Shown piece after piece: positions 1 to 10,911 of a DNA stretch of 55,523 nucleotides. The position numbers and the translations under genes are program-made. The stretch covers positions 1 to 55,523 of the forward strand of contig NZ_FOOU01000020.1 of the NCBI RefSeq assembly GCF_900113275.1. The letters run 5' to 3'. Position 1 is the first letter of the stretch. Each line of letters starts with the position of its first letter. The notes beneath the pieces are model-generated. The model saw only the letters and a program-made list of their open reading frames with translations, ran no database searches and was not told the DNA's origin. Source of the stretch: Neptunomonas qingdaonensis. Its GTDB lineage: Bacteria > Pseudomonadota > Gammaproteobacteria > Pseudomonadales > Balneatricaceae.

Positions 1-49
1 TGCGAGGCGTTGAGCTAACCAGTACTAATTGCTCGTGAGGCTTGACCAT
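1..49 (+). rRNA. rrl: 23S ribosomal RNA, 3' end (partial)
   Basis: The first 49 bases align well with the 3' terminus of Escherichia coli 23S rRNA (TGCGA.GCGTTGAGCTAACC and the GTGAGGCTT ending). The gene is cut by the window start. The following 150 bases carry a small hairpin (ACGCC/GGCGT, about 53-65) and lead to 5S, the normal rRNA operon order. No tRNA lies between 23S and 5S. Confidence 0.95.
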
Positions 50-198
50 ATAACGCCAAAGGCGTGTGGGAAGCATGTTGTGACGCTGAATGAAGTAGGC
101 ATCACCGTAAAAGATAAAGTTACTAGCGCTTGTTAACACAGACAAACACAAAAGATACCAACAGAAAACCTTCATCAAATCCTCGTTGTGACAGTTTA

Positions 199-317
199 CG
201 CTTGGCGACCATAGCGAAATGGAACCACCTGATCCCATCCCGAACTCAGCAGTGAAACGTTTTAGCGCCGATGGTAGTGTGGGGTTTCCCCATGTGAGAG
301 TAGGTCATTGCCAAGCA
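199..317 (+). rRNA. rrf: 5S ribosomal RNA
   Basis: About 119 bases align end to end with bacterial 5S rRNA, including the CGAACTCAG.AGTGAAACG and GCCGATGGTAGTGTGGGG blocks. The terminal helix (GCTTGGCGA with TTGCCAAGC) can form. It is the last gene of the upstream rRNA operon and is followed directly by a strong terminator. Ends are set by alignment and may be off by one or two bases. Confidence 0.95.
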
Positions 318-330
318 CCTAATAAAAAAA

Positions 331-360
331 CCCCGATCACGCTGTGATCGGGGTTTTTTT
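331..360 (+). terminator. rRNA operon terminator
   Basis: A perfect 10-bp stem CCCCGATCAC / GTGATCGGGG with a 3-base loop is followed by seven T residues. It ends the upstream rRNA operon 14 bases after 5S. Confidence 0.93.
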
Positions 361-502
361 ATGCCCGTAAGGAATAAAATTTAAAACTGAGAATCAATCA
401 GGTGGATCTGCCGTAGCCATTGTTGCTGTGTCTGTGTTGTCTGAGCAAATAGGTTTTGTAGTGATCAGCGATTCTAGGTGGATGGAGCGTGGACAGAGAT
501 GC

Positions 503-547
503 ATGGATCGTCTAAAATACCGCCGTTTACCTGTAGTTCAAAGGTAG
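503..547 (+). CDS. Putative arginine-rich leader peptide of carAB
   Basis: A 14-codon frame reads [14 protein letters not shown] and stops at TAG, 19 bases before the terminator hairpin at 567. Four of 14 codons are arginine, including adjacent CGC-CGT. A weak purine-rich stretch (GGACAGAG, 491-498) lies upstream. Carbamoyl phosphate feeds arginine and pyrimidine synthesis, so an Arg-rich leader before a terminator fits ribosome-mediated attenuation. This is inference from the arrangement. An overlapping ATG at 499 opens another frame. Confidence 0.45.
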   Translation: MDRLKYRRLPVVQR

Positions 548-566
548 CACTAATAATTCCGGTTTT

Positions 567-593
567 AAAACGAGGTTGTTCCTCGTTTTTTTT
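567..593 (+). terminator. Intrinsic terminator / candidate attenuator before carA
   Basis: The stem AAAACGAGG / CCTCGTTTT with loop TTGTT is followed by a T run to 593. It lies 52 bases upstream of the carA start and 19 bases after the leader-peptide stop. The rRNA operon already ends at 360 and no other gene lies between, so a second terminator here is best explained as an attenuator of carAB. Bases 514-523 could alternatively pair with 559-566 as an antiterminator. Confidence 0.7.
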
Positions 594-644
594 CAGGTGT
601 CGTATAGTTATCTGTTCATTCGCAGCACACGCGGGGAGGTTCAA

Positions 645-1781
645 TTGACAAGACCAGCCATTCTGGCCCTTGAAGACGGTAGTATATTCAGGGGTATTGC
701 TATTGGCGCGGACGGTCAATCTAGCGGTGAAGTTGTATTCAACACATCCATGACCGGTTATCAAGAAATTCTGACAGATCCCTCCTATTGCAGACAGATC
801 GTAACATTAACTTATCCTCATATTGGTAATACTGGAACAAACGATGAGGATGAGGAATCAGCCGGCACTTGGGTGTCTGGCTTGGTTATTCGCGATTTAC
901 CTCTGATGGCAAGCAATTTTAGAAATCAACGTTCTTTAGACCAATATTTAAAAGATCATAATATTGTAGGTATTGCGGATATAGACACCCGTCGCTTGAC
1001 GCGTATTCTTCGGGAAAAAGGCTGCCTGAATGGCTGCATCATGGCTGGGGAAGTTAACGAACAAGATGCGCTTGCCCAGGCAAAATCGTTCCCTGGTCTG
1101 AAAGGTATGGATCTTGCTAAAGAAGTGAGTGTGTCTGAAGCATATGAGTGGAACTCTTCAACATGGAAGCTAGGTGTCGGTCATTCGGAGCGTAACCCAA
1201 GTGAGCAGCCTTTCCATGTCGTCGCTTATGATTTTGGTGTCAAACGCAATATTTTGCGGATGTTAGTGGAGCGAGGTTGTCGGGTAACAGTCGTGCCAGC
1301 ACAGACCACCGCCATTGATGTATTAGATATGGCGCCTGATGGAGTCTTCCTGTCAAACGGGCCGGGTGATCCAGAGCCATGTGATTATGCCATTACCGCC
1401 ATTAAGGCTATTTGCGAAACTACCGTACCTGTTTTTGGTATTTGCCTGGGGCATCAGCTGTTAGCTCTCGCCTCAGGAGCCAAGACTGTAAAAATGAAGT
1501 TTGGTCATCATGGTGCCAACCATCCAGTTCAAGACTTAGATACTAAGCAGGTTATGATTACCAGCCAAAATCATGGTTTTTCTGTTGATGAAAGCAGTTT
1601 GCCAAGTACGATTCGGGCAACTCATAAGTCTTTGTTCGATCACTCTTTACAAGGTATCGAACGTACGGATCGTTCTGCGTTCAGCTTCCAGGGGCATCCC
1701 GAAGCGAGCCCGGGACCCCGCGATGTAGCGCCTCTGTTCGATCGCTTCATTAAAGAGATGAGAATTCGCAAATACGCCTGA
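645..1781 (+). CDS. carA: Carbamoyl-phosphate synthase small subunit (glutaminase)
   Basis: CarA hydrolyses glutamine and channels ammonia to CarB to make carbamoyl phosphate for arginine and pyrimidines. The product is 378 aa against 382 in E. coli and matches it throughout. The N-terminal domain contains [21 protein letters not shown]. The class I glutamine amidotransferase domain has the nucleophile Cys in [10 protein letters not shown] and the His-Glu pair in [12 protein letters not shown] chose the TTG at 645 because GGGGAGG lies seven bases upstream and the product then begins like CarA. The in-frame ATG at 576 sits inside the terminator loop. carB follows after 47 bases. Confidence 0.95.
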   Translation: MTRPAILALEDGSIFRGIAIGADGQSSGEVVFNTSMTGYQEILTDPSYCRQIVTLTYPHIGNTGTNDEDEESAGTWVSGLVIRDLPLMASNFRNQRSLDQYLKDHNIVGIADIDTRRLTRILREKGCLNGCIMAGEVNEQDALAQAKSFPGLKGMDLAKEVSVSEAYEWNSSTWKLGVGHSERNPSEQPFHVVAYDFGVKRNILRMLVERGCRVTVVPAQTTAIDVLDMAPDGVFLSNGPGDPEPCDYAITAIKAICETTVPVFGICLGHQLLALASGAKTVKMKFGHHGANHPVQDLDTKQVMITSQNHGFSVDESSLPSTIRATHKSLFDHSLQGIERTDRSAFSFQGHPEASPGPRDVAPLFDRFIKEMRIRKYA

Positions 1782-1828
1782 TTAAAAACACTGATCAGTT
1801 AAGTAAATAGATTTGACCGGTTTATACA

Positions 1829-4800
1829 ATGCCAAAACGCACAGATATTAAAAGCATACTGATTTTAGGCGCGGGCCCGATCATTATTGGTCAGGCGTGT
1901 GAGTTTGATTACTCGGGTGCGCAGGCGTGTAAAGCGCTGCGTGAAGAGGGCTACAGAGTTATTCTGGTTAACTCGAACCCTGCTACCATCATGACAGATC
2001 CAGCCATGGCTGACGCCACCTACATCGAACCAGTAACGTGGAAAACCGTTGCGAAAATCATTGAAAAGGAACGGCCAGATGCGTTGTTGCCAACCATGGG
2101 TGGTCAAACCGCACTGAACTGTGCTCTTGATTTGGAGCGGGAAGGTGTTCTTGCTGAATTTGGCGTAGAGATGATTGGTGCTAACGCCGATACCATCGAT
2201 AAGGCTGAGGACCGTTCTCGCTTTGATAAAGCGATGAAGAAAATTGGTCTTGAATGCCCGCGTGCAGCGATTGCACACAGCCTCGAAGAAGCGCAGCAGG
2301 TTCAGGCCCAGTTAGGTTTTCCCTGCATTATCCGTCCATCGTTTACGATGGGTGGAAGCGGTGGTGGTATTGCTTATAACACGGAAGAGTTTGTTGAAAT
2401 ATGTGAGCGAGGCCTGGATCTTTCACCGACTAATGAGCTCTTGATAGACGAGTCTTTGATTGGTTGGAAAGAATATGAGATGGAAGTTGTTCGTGACAAA
2501 AACGATAACTGTATTATTGTTTGTGCTATCGAAAACTTTGATGCCATGGGTGTGCATACCGGTGATTCTATTACGGTAGCACCTGCGCAGACGCTGACCG
2601 ACAAAGAATACCAAATAATGCGGGATGCCTCGTTGGCTGTGTTACGTGAAATCGGTGTTGAAACCGGCGGATCTAACGTGCAGTTTGGTGTAAACCCTGT
2701 CGATGGGCGCATGGTTGTTATTGAGATGAACCCGCGCGTATCTCGTTCATCCGCACTGGCATCTAAAGCTACTGGGTTTCCTATTGCTAAAGTGGCCGCG
2801 AAGCTGGCGATCGGCTACACACTCGACGAACTGCAAAACGACATTACCGGCGGTGCTACACCTGCTTCTTTTGAGCCATCAATCGACTACGTTGTTACTA
2901 AAATCCCTCGCTTTACCTTTGAAAAATTCCCGCAAGCGAATGACCGTCTGACTACTCAGATGAAGTCTGTTGGTGAGGTCATGGCGATTGGGCGGACGCT
3001 GCAAGAGTCATTGCAAAAAGCTTTACGTGGTTTGGAAGTCGGCGCTACCGGGTTTGATCCGATCGTTGATTTGAACAGTGAAGATGCGCGTTCCGATATT
3101 GTACGTGAGATGAAGCAGCCCGGTGCTGAGCGTATCTGGTATGTGGGCGATGCTTTTCGACTAGGTATGAGCGTTGAAGAGCTGTATGCAATTTCGGGTA
3201 TAGATCCCTGGTTCCTGACGCAAATCGAAGATTTAATTCTTGATGAGAAGCGTGTTGCTAATATGACCTTGTCGCAGTTAGATGCAGATAAGGTATATCG
3301 TTTGAAGCGCAAGGGCTTCTCTGATGCGCGTTTGGCTACCTTGCTGGGTGTGAGCGAAAAACAGTTCCGCAAGCATCGGCATAGCTTAAATATCCGCCCT
3401 GTCTACAAGCGTGTTGATACTTGTGCCGCTGAGTTTGCTACAGACACTGCATATATGTACTCAACCTATGAGGAAGAGTGTGAAGCAGCCCCATCTGAGC
3501 GTGAAAAAATCATGGTTATTGGTGGCGGCCCTAATCGGATAGGCCAGGGTATCGAGTTTGATTACTGCTGTGTGCATGCCGCGCTGGCTGCCCGCGAAGC
3601 GGGTTTTGAAACCATTATGGTGAACTGTAATCCGGAAACTGTCTCAACAGATTACGATACATCTGATCGTTTATATTTTGAGTCAATTACACTCGAAGAT
3701 GTGTTAGAAATAGTGCATCTCGAGAAGCCGAAAGGCGTGATCGTCCAGTTTGGTGGTCAAACACCATTAAAACTGGCAGTAGCACTGGAACAGGCTGGTG
3801 TGCCGATTATCGGGACATCACCTGAATCCATTGATCGTGCTGAAGACCGCGAACAGTTTCAACAAATGTTACAGCGTCTTGGCCTGAAGCAGCCAGAGAA
3901 TGCTACCGTGCGCTCTCTTGAGCAAGCGATTATAGCCGCAGAAAAAATTGGTTATCCTTTAGTTGTTCGTCCTTCTTATGTGTTGGGCGGTCGGGCGATG
4001 GAAATTGTCTATAGTGAAACCGAATTGCGTCGTTATATGAAGGAAGCGGTGCAAGTTTCTAATGAAGCACCGGTGTTGTTGGACCACTTCCTGAATGCTG
4101 CTATTGAAATTGATATTGATGCAGTGAGTGATGGTGAAACCGTCGTGATTGGCGCCATTATGCAGCATATAGAACAAGCCGGTGTTCACTCTGGTGATTC
4201 TGCATGCTCGTTCCCTCCATACAACCTGCCCGCTGATGTACAAGATGAGATGCGCGAGCAAGTCAAAAAGATGGCGCTTGAATTAGGTGTCGTTGGTTTG
4301 ATGAATACTCAGCTTGCTTATCAGGACGGTGAGATCTATGTGATTGAGGTTAATCCACGTGCCTCAAGAACAGTGCCGTTCGTCTCTAAATGTATCGGTG
4401 TTTCATTGGCTAAGGTTGCCGCGTTAGCCATGATCGGTCAGAAGCTGGCTGAGATTGGTTTCACGGAAGAGATAATTCCGGCGTATTTTCATGTAAAAGA
4501 AGCGGTCTTTCCGTTTAATAAATTCCAGGGTGTTGATCCTATTCTTTCTCCAGAGATGAAATCTACGGGCGAAGTGATGGGCACGGGTGAAACCTTTGGT
4601 GAAGCCTTTATGAAGGCAACCATTGGTGCCGGTGAGAAAATGCCGCAACCAGGTAAAGCTTTTATTTCGGTTCGTAATGTTGATAAGGAAGGCTCGGTAT
4701 CTGTCGCTAAGTCATTGATAGATCTTGGTTTTTCTTTGGTTGCTACGGGTGGGACTGCCGCTTTTTTGAAAGAGCATGGATTAACCGTTTCGGTTGTGAA

Positions 4801-5035
4801 TAAAGTGACCGAGGGGCGGCCAAACATTATTGACATGATTAAGAATGACGAAATTGTTTATGTTGTAAACACGACTGAAGGTCGCAAGGCCACGGCGGAT
4901 TCGGCAGAAATTCGTCGTAGTGCCCTGCAGCATAAAGTTCCTTATACCACTACGCTTGCCGGCGCAGAAGCCATAACGATGGCGCTCGAATACGGTGAAG
5001 AAAAAGTGGTTCGTCGTTTACAGGATTTACATTGA
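1829..5035 (+). CDS. carB: Carbamoyl-phosphate synthase large subunit
   Basis: CarB makes carbamoyl phosphate from bicarbonate, ammonia and two ATP. At 1068 aa it has the usual length. Two homologous ATP-grasp halves are visible: about 1-400 ([17 protein letters not shown], then [19 protein letters not shown]) and about 554-930 ([15 protein letters not shown], then [16 protein letters not shown]). The oligomerisation region lies between them. The C-terminal 130 residues are the MGS-like allosteric domain ([23 protein letters not shown]), where UMP and ornithine act in E. coli. greA starts 10 bases downstream, so carA-carB-greA is probably one operon. Confidence 0.97.
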   Translation: MPKRTDIKSILILGAGPIIIGQACEFDYSGAQACKALREEGYRVILVNSNPATIMTDPAMADATYIEPVTWKTVAKIIEKERPDALLPTMGGQTALNCALDLEREGVLAEFGVEMIGANADTIDKAEDRSRFDKAMKKIGLECPRAAIAHSLEEAQQVQAQLGFPCIIRPSFTMGGSGGGIAYNTEEFVEICERGLDLSPTNELLIDESLIGWKEYEMEVVRDKNDNCIIVCAIENFDAMGVHTGDSITVAPAQTLTDKEYQIMRDASLAVLREIGVETGGSNVQFGVNPVDGRMVVIEMNPRVSRSSALASKATGFPIAKVAAKLAIGYTLDELQNDITGGATPASFEPSIDYVVTKIPRFTFEKFPQANDRLTTQMKSVGEVMAIGRTLQESLQKALRGLEVGATGFDPIVDLNSEDARSDIVREMKQPGAERIWYVGDAFRLGMSVEELYAISGIDPWFLTQIEDLILDEKRVANMTLSQLDADKVYRLKRKGFSDARLATLLGVSEKQFRKHRHSLNIRPVYKRVDTCAAEFATDTAYMYSTYEEECEAAPSEREKIMVIGGGPNRIGQGIEFDYCCVHAALAAREAGFETIMVNCNPETVSTDYDTSDRLYFESITLEDVLEIVHLEKPKGVIVQFGGQTPLKLAVALEQAGVPIIGTSPESIDRAEDREQFQQMLQRLGLKQPENATVRSLEQAIIAAEKIGYPLVVRPSYVLGGRAMEIVYSETELRRYMKEAVQVSNEAPVLLDHFLNAAIEIDIDAVSDGETVVIGAIMQHIEQAGVHSGDSACSFPPYNLPADVQDEMREQVKKMALELGVVGLMNTQLAYQDGEIYVIEVNPRASRTVPFVSKCIGVSLAKVAALAMIGQKLAEIGFTEEIIPAYFHVKEAVFPFNKFQGVDPILSPEMKSTGEVMGTGETFGEAFMKATIGAGEKMPQPGKAFISVRNVDKEGSVSVAKSLIDLGFSLVATGGTAAFLKEHGLTVSVVNKVTEGRPNIIDMIKNDEIVYVVNTTEGRKATADSAEIRRSALQHKVPYTTTLAGAEAITMALEYGEEKVVRRLQDLH

Positions 5036-5045
5036 GGAGTAATAA

Positions 5046-5522
5046 ATGAGTCGTGTTCCTATGACTGTTTCTGGCGAGAAAGCACTTCGTGAAGAGCTGG
5101 TTCGTCTTAAAACTGCTGATCGTCCTCGTATTATTCAAGCCATTGCTGAGGCGCGTGAGCATGGTGATCTAAAAGAAAATGCTGAATATCATGCGGCCCG
5201 TGAAGAGCAGGGGTTTACTGAAGGACGTATTCAGGAACTTGAAGGCAAGCTGTCTCAGTCTCAGGTAATTGATGTGACTATTATTCCGCATTCCGGGAAA
5301 GTTATTTTTGGAACGACGGTAATCATTATTAACTGTGAGACCGATGAGAGTGTGCGATACCAGATCGTTGGTGATGATGAGGCTGATATAAAAATTGGTA
5401 AATTATCTGTCAACTCACCTATCGCCCGTGGGTTGATAGGTAAGTCAGAAGGAGATATTGCTGGTATACAGACGCCGAATGGTATCGTTGAGTACGAGAT
5501 CGAAGAGGTGTTGCACCTTTAA
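5046..5522 (+). CDS. greA: Transcription elongation factor GreA
   Basis: GreA enters the RNA polymerase secondary channel and stimulates cleavage of backtracked RNA. The 158-aa product has the family start [18 protein letters not shown]. The N-terminal coiled coil carries the acidic tip ([16 protein letters not shown], about residues 40-56), and the C-terminal FKBP-like domain contains [15 protein letters not shown] strong ribosome site (TTGAGGAG) precedes ATG. It is the last gene of the carAB operon, as in Pseudomonas, and ends at a terminator. Confidence 0.97.
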   Translation: MSRVPMTVSGEKALREELVRLKTADRPRIIQAIAEAREHGDLKENAEYHAAREEQGFTEGRIQELEGKLSQSQVIDVTIIPHSGKVIFGTTVIIINCETDESVRYQIVGDDEADIKIGKLSVNSPIARGLIGKSEGDIAGIQTPNGIVEYEIEEVLHL

Positions 5523-5528
5523 AAAAAG

Positions 5529-5553
5529 AGCCGCCTTCTTGGCGGCTTTTTTT
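5529..5553. terminator. Bidirectional terminator between greA and yhbY
   Basis: The 7-bp stem AGCCGCC / GGCGGCT with loop TTCTT has an A run on the left (5521-5527) and a T run on the right. It can therefore stop both greA and the convergent yhbY, whose stop codon overlaps its right edge. Confidence 0.9.
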
Positions 5554-5854
5554 AACGGAGCAAATTGGAAAGCTTGGGATTAGGTTGCAGAGCCGGGCGG
5601 TAGATTAAGGCAATATTGCCAATCTCCTGAATAATGGTGGCTTCAACGATTGTGCAAAGCTCTTTAATCAATTGCTTTTTCACATCTCTGTCACCAACTA
5701 CGAACTTCACTTTAATGAGTTCGTGGTCTTCAAGTGCTCGGTCAACCTCCAATTGAATGTTTTCTGTCATCCCTTTGCCAGCGATGGTCACAATTGGATT
5801 TAAGCTGTGTCCAATTGTGCGGTAGTGTTTCTTTTGATCGGGTGTCAGGCTCAT
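5552..5854 (-). CDS. yhbY: Ribosome-assembly RNA-binding protein YhbY (CRM domain)
   Basis: This 100-aa protein is a single CRM domain that binds RNA and is associated with 50S subunit assembly in E. coli. The family signature is clear: L.P.V.IAGKGMTENI.LEVDRALEDHELIKVKF (residues about 18-52), which includes the GxxG RNA-binding loop. Length matches the family (97 aa in E. coli). It is divergent from rlmE, with 96 bases between them for both promoters, the same arrangement as in E. coli and Pseudomonas. Confidence 0.93.
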   Translation of the reverse strand: MSLTPDQKKHYRTIGHSLNPIVTIAGKGMTENIQLEVDRALEDHELIKVKFVVGDRDVKKQLIKELCTIVEATIIQEIGNIALIYRPALQPNPKLSNLLR

Positions 5855-5950
5855 ACTAAAATAGACATCTCATTTGGGGTGGCGGCGCCACATTGTAAAA
5901 AGCTTATTCTACCTGAGACAAGCTCAGCGTAAAACTACAGAGAAAAATTA

Positions 5951-6568
5951 GTGTCAAGATCAAAAACTAGTAAAGCGTGGTTAAAGGAACATTTTGACGA
6001 TCATTACGTCAAAAAGGCTAAGGAGAGTGGTTATCGCTCCAGAGCCAGTTTCAAACTGCTGGAGCTACAAGAGAAAGATCACTTGATGAAAAAAGGCATG
6101 ACGGTGGTTGATCTTGGCGCGGCTCCTGGTGGTTGGTCACAAATCGCGGCTGAATTAGTGGGTGATACCGGACGAGTAGTGGCATCAGATATTCTTCCGA
6201 TGGATTCCTTGGCCGGTGTTGAGTTTGTTCAGGGGGACTTTACTGAAGAGTCGGTTCTGAATGAAATTCTTGCAGTGATGGATGGTAAGCTTGCTGACCT
6301 TGTAATTTCCGATATGGCCCCCAATATGAGTGGTATGAACTCTATTGATCAGCCTGCTGCTATGTATTTAGTTGAATTGGCGTTGGAAATGGCAAAAGAT
6401 GTTCTGAAACCAAAAGGTAATTTTGTTGCCAAAGTATTTCAGGGTGAAGGGTTCGACCAGTATTTGATGGATGTGCGTGCACACTTTGATAGGGTTGTTA
6501 CACGTAAGCCTGATTCTTCCCGTGCCAGGTCTCGTGAAGTTTATATAATCGGACTGGGTTTTAAATGA
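5951..6568 (+). CDS. rlmE: 23S rRNA (uridine-2552 2'-O)-methyltransferase
   Basis: RlmE (FtsJ/RrmJ) methylates U2552 in the A loop of 23S rRNA in the late 50S particle. The product has 205 aa. The SAM site [13 protein letters not shown] lies at about 52-64. The K-D-K-E catalytic tetrad is visible: Lys in RASFKLLEL, Asp in [11 protein letters not shown], Lys in [10 protein letters not shown], Glu in SREVYIIG. Translation begins at GTG 5951, preceded by the weak site AGAGAAAA. It lies just upstream of ftsH, as in E. coli. Confidence 0.96.
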   Translation: MSRSKTSKAWLKEHFDDHYVKKAKESGYRSRASFKLLELQEKDHLMKKGMTVVDLGAAPGGWSQIAAELVGDTGRVVASDILPMDSLAGVEFVQGDFTEESVLNEILAVMDGKLADLVISDMAPNMSGMNSIDQPAAMYLVELALEMAKDVLKPKGNFVAKVFQGEGFDQYLMDVRAHFDRVVTRKPDSSRARSREVYIIGLGFK

Positions 6569-6643
6569 GTTTTATTAGTCAAAGTAGCTAAATTGATGTA
6601 GTTTAGCCGATGCTTTGTGATGTATTAAATTGAGGGTTGTCTT

Positions 6644-8596
6644 TTGAACGATATGGCAAAAAATCTGGTTCTGTGGCTGGTTATTGCGGCGGTCTTGCTG
6701 ACAGTCTTCAATAATTTCAATGCTGAAACTGATCCGGGTCGATTAAGTTATTCGGATTTTGTGACGGAGGTTCAGTCTGACCGGGTGGCTAAAGTAGTGA
6801 TCGATGGTTATACCATCTATGGCCAGCGCAGCAATGGTGAGCGTTTCCAAACCATTCGTCCTGCATTGCAAGATCCAAAGTTGGTTGATGATCTGCTTTC
6901 TCATAAAGTGGTAATTGAGGGTAAGCAGCCAGAACAGCAAAGTATCTGGACACAGCTATTAGTTGCCTCATTCCCGATATTGGTCATTATCGCTATTTTT
7001 ATGTTTTTCATGCGACAGATGCAAGGCGGCGGCGGTAAAGGCGGCCCTATGTCCTTCGGTAAGTCCAAAGCACGGATGATGAGTGAGGATCAGATTAAGA
7101 CAACCTTTGACGATGTTGCGGGTGTCGAAGAAGCCAAAGAGGAAGTTGCAGAGCTTGTCGAGTATCTGCGTGATCCCGGAAAGTTCCAGCGTTTAGGTGG
7201 GCATATACCACGTGGCGTTTTGATGGCGGGTAGTCCGGGTACAGGTAAAACACTGTTAGCTAAAGCCATTGCCGGCGAAGCCAAGGTGCCATTTTTCTCT
7301 ATATCGGGTTCTGATTTTGTAGAAATGTTTGTTGGTGTCGGGGCATCACGTGTCCGTGACATGTTTGAGCAGGCAAAGAAACATGCGCCTTGTATTATTT
7401 TTATCGATGAGATCGATGCTGTCGGCCGTAGTCGTGGTGTAGGTATGGGCGGCGGAAATGATGAGCGTGAGCAAACCCTGAATCAGCTATTGGTTGAGAT
7501 GGATGGTTTTGAAGGCACTGAAGGCGTTATTGTTATTGCCGCTACTAACCGCCCGGATGTGTTAGATCCTGCGCTGTTGCGTCCAGGTCGTTTTGACCGC
7601 CAGGTTCATGTCAGCCTGCCAGATATACGTGGTCGTGAGCAGATTCTTAAAGTACATATGCGTAAAGTACCGACGGGTGATGATGTTAAGCCAGAGCTAA
7701 TCGCTCGTGGAACGCCTGGCTTCTCGGGTGCTGACCTTGCCAACCTGGTCAATGAGGCGGCACTGTTTGCCGCACGTGACAGTAGACGTACGGTCGGAAT
7801 GGAGCAGTTTGAAAAAGCTAAAGATAAAATCATGATGGGCGCTGAGCGTAAATCTATGGTGATGTCTTATAAAGAGCGTTTAAATACAGCTTACCATGAG
7901 TCAGGACACGCTGTTGTAGGGCGACTGTTGCCTGAGCATGATCCTGTTTATAAAGTATCTATTATCCCTCGTGGCCGCGCATTAGGCGTAACCATGTTTC
8001 TTCCCGAGGAAGATCGTTATAGTTATAGTCGTTCCACTATTCTTTCGAACATCTGCTCATTGTATGGTGGTCGTATAGCTGAAGAGATGACTCTGGGGAA
8101 GGACGGAGTTACTACCGGCGCCTCCAATGATATTCAGCGTGCCACCGGGATGGCACGTAATATGGTCACCAAATGGGGACTGTCTGAAGAGTTAGGTCCG
8201 TTGTTATATGACGAGGAAGAGGGTGACCCGTTTGGCCGAGGTTATGGGCAGGCAGCTAAGCCATTTGCAGAAGATACGCAACGTCGTATTGATGCTGAAG
8301 TACGTAAAATTATTGATGAGTGTTATCAGAAAGCAACGACTCTTCTTGAGGAGAATCGCGATATTCTGGAAAACATGACTCAAGCGCTAATGAAATACGA
8401 AACTATCAATAGTGACCAGATTGGTGAGTTGATGGCGCGCTGTGAAGTTACGCCGCCGGAAGGTTGGGTGGATGTTAATGATTCTCCGGCCTCAGAGGAT
8501 GATTTGACGGATGGAAAAGCTGAGGAATCCGAGTCCCCTAAACCGTCTGACGAGGATGACCCGGAAGCACCGGGCGAAGATGGAAAAATAGTTTAA
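6644..8596 (+). CDS. ftsH: ATP-dependent zinc metalloprotease FtsH
   Basis: FtsH is the membrane-anchored AAA+ protease that degrades LpxC, heat-shock sigma factor and damaged membrane proteins. The 650-aa product has two N-terminal membrane segments (about 8-25 and 103-123), an AAA domain with Walker A GSPGTGKT, Walker [12 protein letters not shown] and the [24 protein letters not shown], then the zinc motif HESGH. Start is TTG 6644, with TGAGGG eight bases upstream. The resulting MNDMAKN matches the E. coli MSDMAKN start, although ATG 6653 is possible. Walker A has Ser where most FtsH have Pro. The C-terminal tail is long and acidic. Confidence 0.97.
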   Translation: MNDMAKNLVLWLVIAAVLLTVFNNFNAETDPGRLSYSDFVTEVQSDRVAKVVIDGYTIYGQRSNGERFQTIRPALQDPKLVDDLLSHKVVIEGKQPEQQSIWTQLLVASFPILVIIAIFMFFMRQMQGGGGKGGPMSFGKSKARMMSEDQIKTTFDDVAGVEEAKEEVAELVEYLRDPGKFQRLGGHIPRGVLMAGSPGTGKTLLAKAIAGEAKVPFFSISGSDFVEMFVGVGASRVRDMFEQAKKHAPCIIFIDEIDAVGRSRGVGMGGGNDEREQTLNQLLVEMDGFEGTEGVIVIAATNRPDVLDPALLRPGRFDRQVHVSLPDIRGREQILKVHMRKVPTGDDVKPELIARGTPGFSGADLANLVNEAALFAARDSRRTVGMEQFEKAKDKIMMGAERKSMVMSYKERLNTAYHESGHAVVGRLLPEHDPVYKVSIIPRGRALGVTMFLPEEDRYSYSRSTILSNICSLYGGRIAEEMTLGKDGVTTGASNDIQRATGMARNMVTKWGLSEELGPLLYDEEEGDPFGRGYGQAAKPFAEDTQRRIDAEVRKIIDECYQKATTLLEENRDILENMTQALMKYETINSDQIGELMARCEVTPPEGWVDVNDSPASEDDLTDGKAEESESPKPSDEDDPEAPGEDGKIV

Positions 8597-8610
8597 GTAA
8601 CAGTGATTTG

Positions 8611-8643
8611 AAAAAACCGGATGTGCATTACATCCGGTTTTTT
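8611..8643 (+). terminator. Terminator after ftsH
   Basis: The perfect stem AAAAAACCGGATGT / ACATCCGGTTTTTT with loop GCATT has a T run. It separates ftsH from folP-glmM and rules out upstream in-frame start codons for folP. Confidence 0.92.
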
Positions 8644-8661
8644 TATATGCAGGCGAAAATT

Positions 8662-9525
8662 ATGACTATTCTACAGTGTGGGTCTGGAGCGCTGGATCTT
8701 CAGAGAGTTCAGGTCATGGGTATATTGAATGCCACACCTGATTCCTTCTCTGATGGCGGTAAGCACTTCAGGCACCATCAGCTATCCGTTGAAAGTGCAT
8801 TGGCACGCGCTGCCGTTATGCTGAAAGAAGGTGCATCCATTATTGATATTGGTGGAGAATCAACGCGCCCGGGCGCAGCTAAGGTTTCTCTGCAGGAGGA
8901 GCTTGATCGCGTGTTGCCGGTTGTTGAGGTGATAGCTAAAGAGTTGGATGTCGTTATATCAGTCGACACCAGCCAGCCGGAACTGATCTCTGAGGCGGCC
9001 AATTTAGGTGCTGGTATGATCAATGATGTCCGGGCGCTTTGCTTGCCTGGAGCATTGCAGGCGGCTGCTGAGTCTCAATTGCCCATTTGTCTTATGCATA
9101 TGAAGGGCACACCACAAGATATGCAGAATGCACCTGTCTATCATAATATCATCGAAGAGGTGATTGCGTTTTTTAATACGCGGATAAAAGCCTGCGCTGA
9201 GGTGGGGATCTCTGCAGAGCGTTTAATACTGGATCCTGGTTTTGGATTTGCTAAGACCCTGGAGCATAATTTGTTCTTGTTAAATCGGTTGGAGCAGCTT
9301 GATAGTTTGGGCTATCCACTTTTAACAGGGACTTCACGAAAAAGTATGATTGCCGGGGTGTTGGAACGCAAAGTAGATCAGCGCTTATCAGGCAGTCTGG
9401 CAACGGTGGCTATCGCGGTCATGAAGGGGGCGAAGATTATTCGCGTTCATGATGTGGCGGAGTCGGTAGATGTTGTGCGTATGACTGAAGCAGTCATGCG
9501 TGAAAGTGGAGAAAGTGATGAGTAA
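8662..9525 (+). CDS. folP: Dihydropteroate synthase
   Basis: FolP joins 6-hydroxymethyl-dihydropterin diphosphate to p-aminobenzoate in folate synthesis and is the sulfonamide target. From ATG 8662 the product is 287 aa (E. coli 282). Motifs: [15 protein letters not shown] near residue 19, [42 protein letters not shown] and the C-terminal [13 protein letters not shown] lies six bases before this ATG. Longer in-frame starts (8608, 8647) lie inside or directly after the terminator. The end overlaps glmM by 8 bases. Confidence 0.96.
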   Translation: MTILQCGSGALDLQRVQVMGILNATPDSFSDGGKHFRHHQLSVESALARAAVMLKEGASIIDIGGESTRPGAAKVSLQEELDRVLPVVEVIAKELDVVISVDTSQPELISEAANLGAGMINDVRALCLPGALQAAAESQLPICLMHMKGTPQDMQNAPVYHNIIEEVIAFFNTRIKACAEVGISAERLILDPGFGFAKTLEHNLFLLNRLEQLDSLGYPLLTGTSRKSMIAGVLERKVDQRLSGSLATVAIAVMKGAKIIRVHDVAESVDVVRMTEAVMRESGESDE

Positions 9526-10873
9526 AAGGTATTTTGGTACGGACGGCATTCGTGGACGAGTAGGGCAGTTTCCAATCACTCCGGATTTTATGCTCAAGTT
9601 GGGTTGGGCGGCAGGTAAAGTATTCGCCCGTGGTGGTCGAAGTAAAATTCTGATAGGCAAAGATACACGAATTTCCGGCTATATGTTTGAGTCTGCTTTA
9701 GAGGCTGGCCTGTCAGCGGCGGGTGTTGATGTATTACTCACCGGTCCTATGCCAACCCCTGCTATTGCCTATTTGACGCGTACATTTCAAGCTAACGCCG
9801 GTATTGTGATTTCTGCATCGCATAATGCTTACGGAGATAATGGGATTAAATTCTTCTCCGCGGATGGTACAAAGCTCCCTGATGAAATAGAGCATGCAAT
9901 AGAAGCGCAGATGGATCTGGTGATGACAACGGTTGATTCAGCAAGTCTGGGTAAAGCGCGTCGGGTTGAAGATGCTCCGGGACGTTATATCGAATTTTGT
10001 AAATCTTCGGTGCCGGTTGGCTTTAGTTTGGCGGGAATGAAAATCGTGCTTGATTGTGCCAATGGTGCAACTTATCACGTGACTCCTGAAGTTTTGTCGG
10101 AGCTTGGAGCTGAAGTTATCGAGGTTGCTTCTTCTCCGGATGGTTTGAATATCAATGAAGCATGTGGCGCGACGGCACCACAGCGGCTACAAAAAGTGGT
10201 TGTAGCAGAAAAGGCTGACTTGGGAATCGCACTTGATGGCGATGGAGACCGTTTGATGATGGTCGATCATTTGGGAGAAGTGGTCGATGGCGATGAAGCG
10301 TTATTTATTATTGCCGAACGTATGTATGAGCGCGGAGTGTTGTCGGGTGGCGTAGTGGGTACGTTGATGAGTAACTTTGGCTTGGAGCAATCCCTTAACA
10401 GGCTGGGTATCCCTTTCGTGCGCGCAAATGTCGGTGACCGCTATGTCATGGCTTTACTGGCAGAGAATGATTGGGTGTTAGGTGGAGAAAGCTCGGGGCA
10501 TGTTGTTTGCCGGCACCTTACATCGACGGGTGATGGAACGATTTCAGCCTTGCAGGTATTGCGGGCCATTAAAGAATCCGGAAAAAACTTACATGATCTG
10601 AAAAAGGGCATGCATAAAATGCCTCAGGTTATGATCAACGTGAAGATGGCATCAAAAGTTGATATTCGCGGCGTGCAGGCCATACAGCAAGCGGTTAAAG
10701 ATGTAGAAGCTCAATTAGGTGATACGGGTCGGGTTTTATTGCGACCTTCCGGTACCGAGCCTCTGGTCAGAGTGATGTTGGAAGGCGAAGATAAAGCGTT
10801 TATCCAAAAACTCTGCGAAGAGTTAGCAAAAGAGGTAGGAAAAGCACTGGAAGCGCTTGTCAGTCAAGAGTAA
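9518..10873 (+). CDS. glmM: Phosphoglucosamine mutase
   Basis: GlmM converts glucosamine-6-phosphate to glucosamine-1-phosphate for UDP-GlcNAc, and so peptidoglycan and LPS. The product has 451 aa and starts [16 protein letters not shown]. The phosphoserine loop [19 protein letters not shown] is near residue 100, the Mg site is [13 protein letters not shown], and the phosphate-binding C-terminus is [23 protein letters not shown] precedes the ATG, which lies within the end of folP, so the two are translationally coupled. Confidence 0.97.
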   Translation: MSKRYFGTDGIRGRVGQFPITPDFMLKLGWAAGKVFARGGRSKILIGKDTRISGYMFESALEAGLSAAGVDVLLTGPMPTPAIAYLTRTFQANAGIVISASHNAYGDNGIKFFSADGTKLPDEIEHAIEAQMDLVMTTVDSASLGKARRVEDAPGRYIEFCKSSVPVGFSLAGMKIVLDCANGATYHVTPEVLSELGAEVIEVASSPDGLNINEACGATAPQRLQKVVVAEKADLGIALDGDGDRLMMVDHLGEVVDGDEALFIIAERMYERGVLSGGVVGTLMSNFGLEQSLNRLGIPFVRANVGDRYVMALLAENDWVLGGESSGHVVCRHLTSTGDGTISALQVLRAIKESGKNLHDLKKGMHKMPQVMINVKMASKVDIRGVQAIQQAVKDVEAQLGDTGRVLLRPSGTEPLVRVMLEGEDKAFIQKLCEELAKEVGKALEALVSQE

Positions 10874-10911
10874 CTCGGTTAATATTTGCGCCTCTTTTAA
10901 GGAGGGTGGCG

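Noticed and set aside
576-644. Upstream ATG extension of carA
   Set aside because: The ATG is inside the terminator loop, has no ribosome site and adds 23 residues absent from CarA proteins; TTG 645 has GGGGAGG at good spacing.
499-648. A 49-codon frame from ATG 499 whose TGA overlaps the carA TTG
   Set aside because: It reads through the terminator stem and has no family resemblance; the 14-codon Arg-rich frame starting at 503 is the better leader candidate.
8608-8661. Longer folP reading frame
   Set aside because: It starts within the ftsH terminator hairpin, and the sequence before MTILQ is only the hairpin translated.
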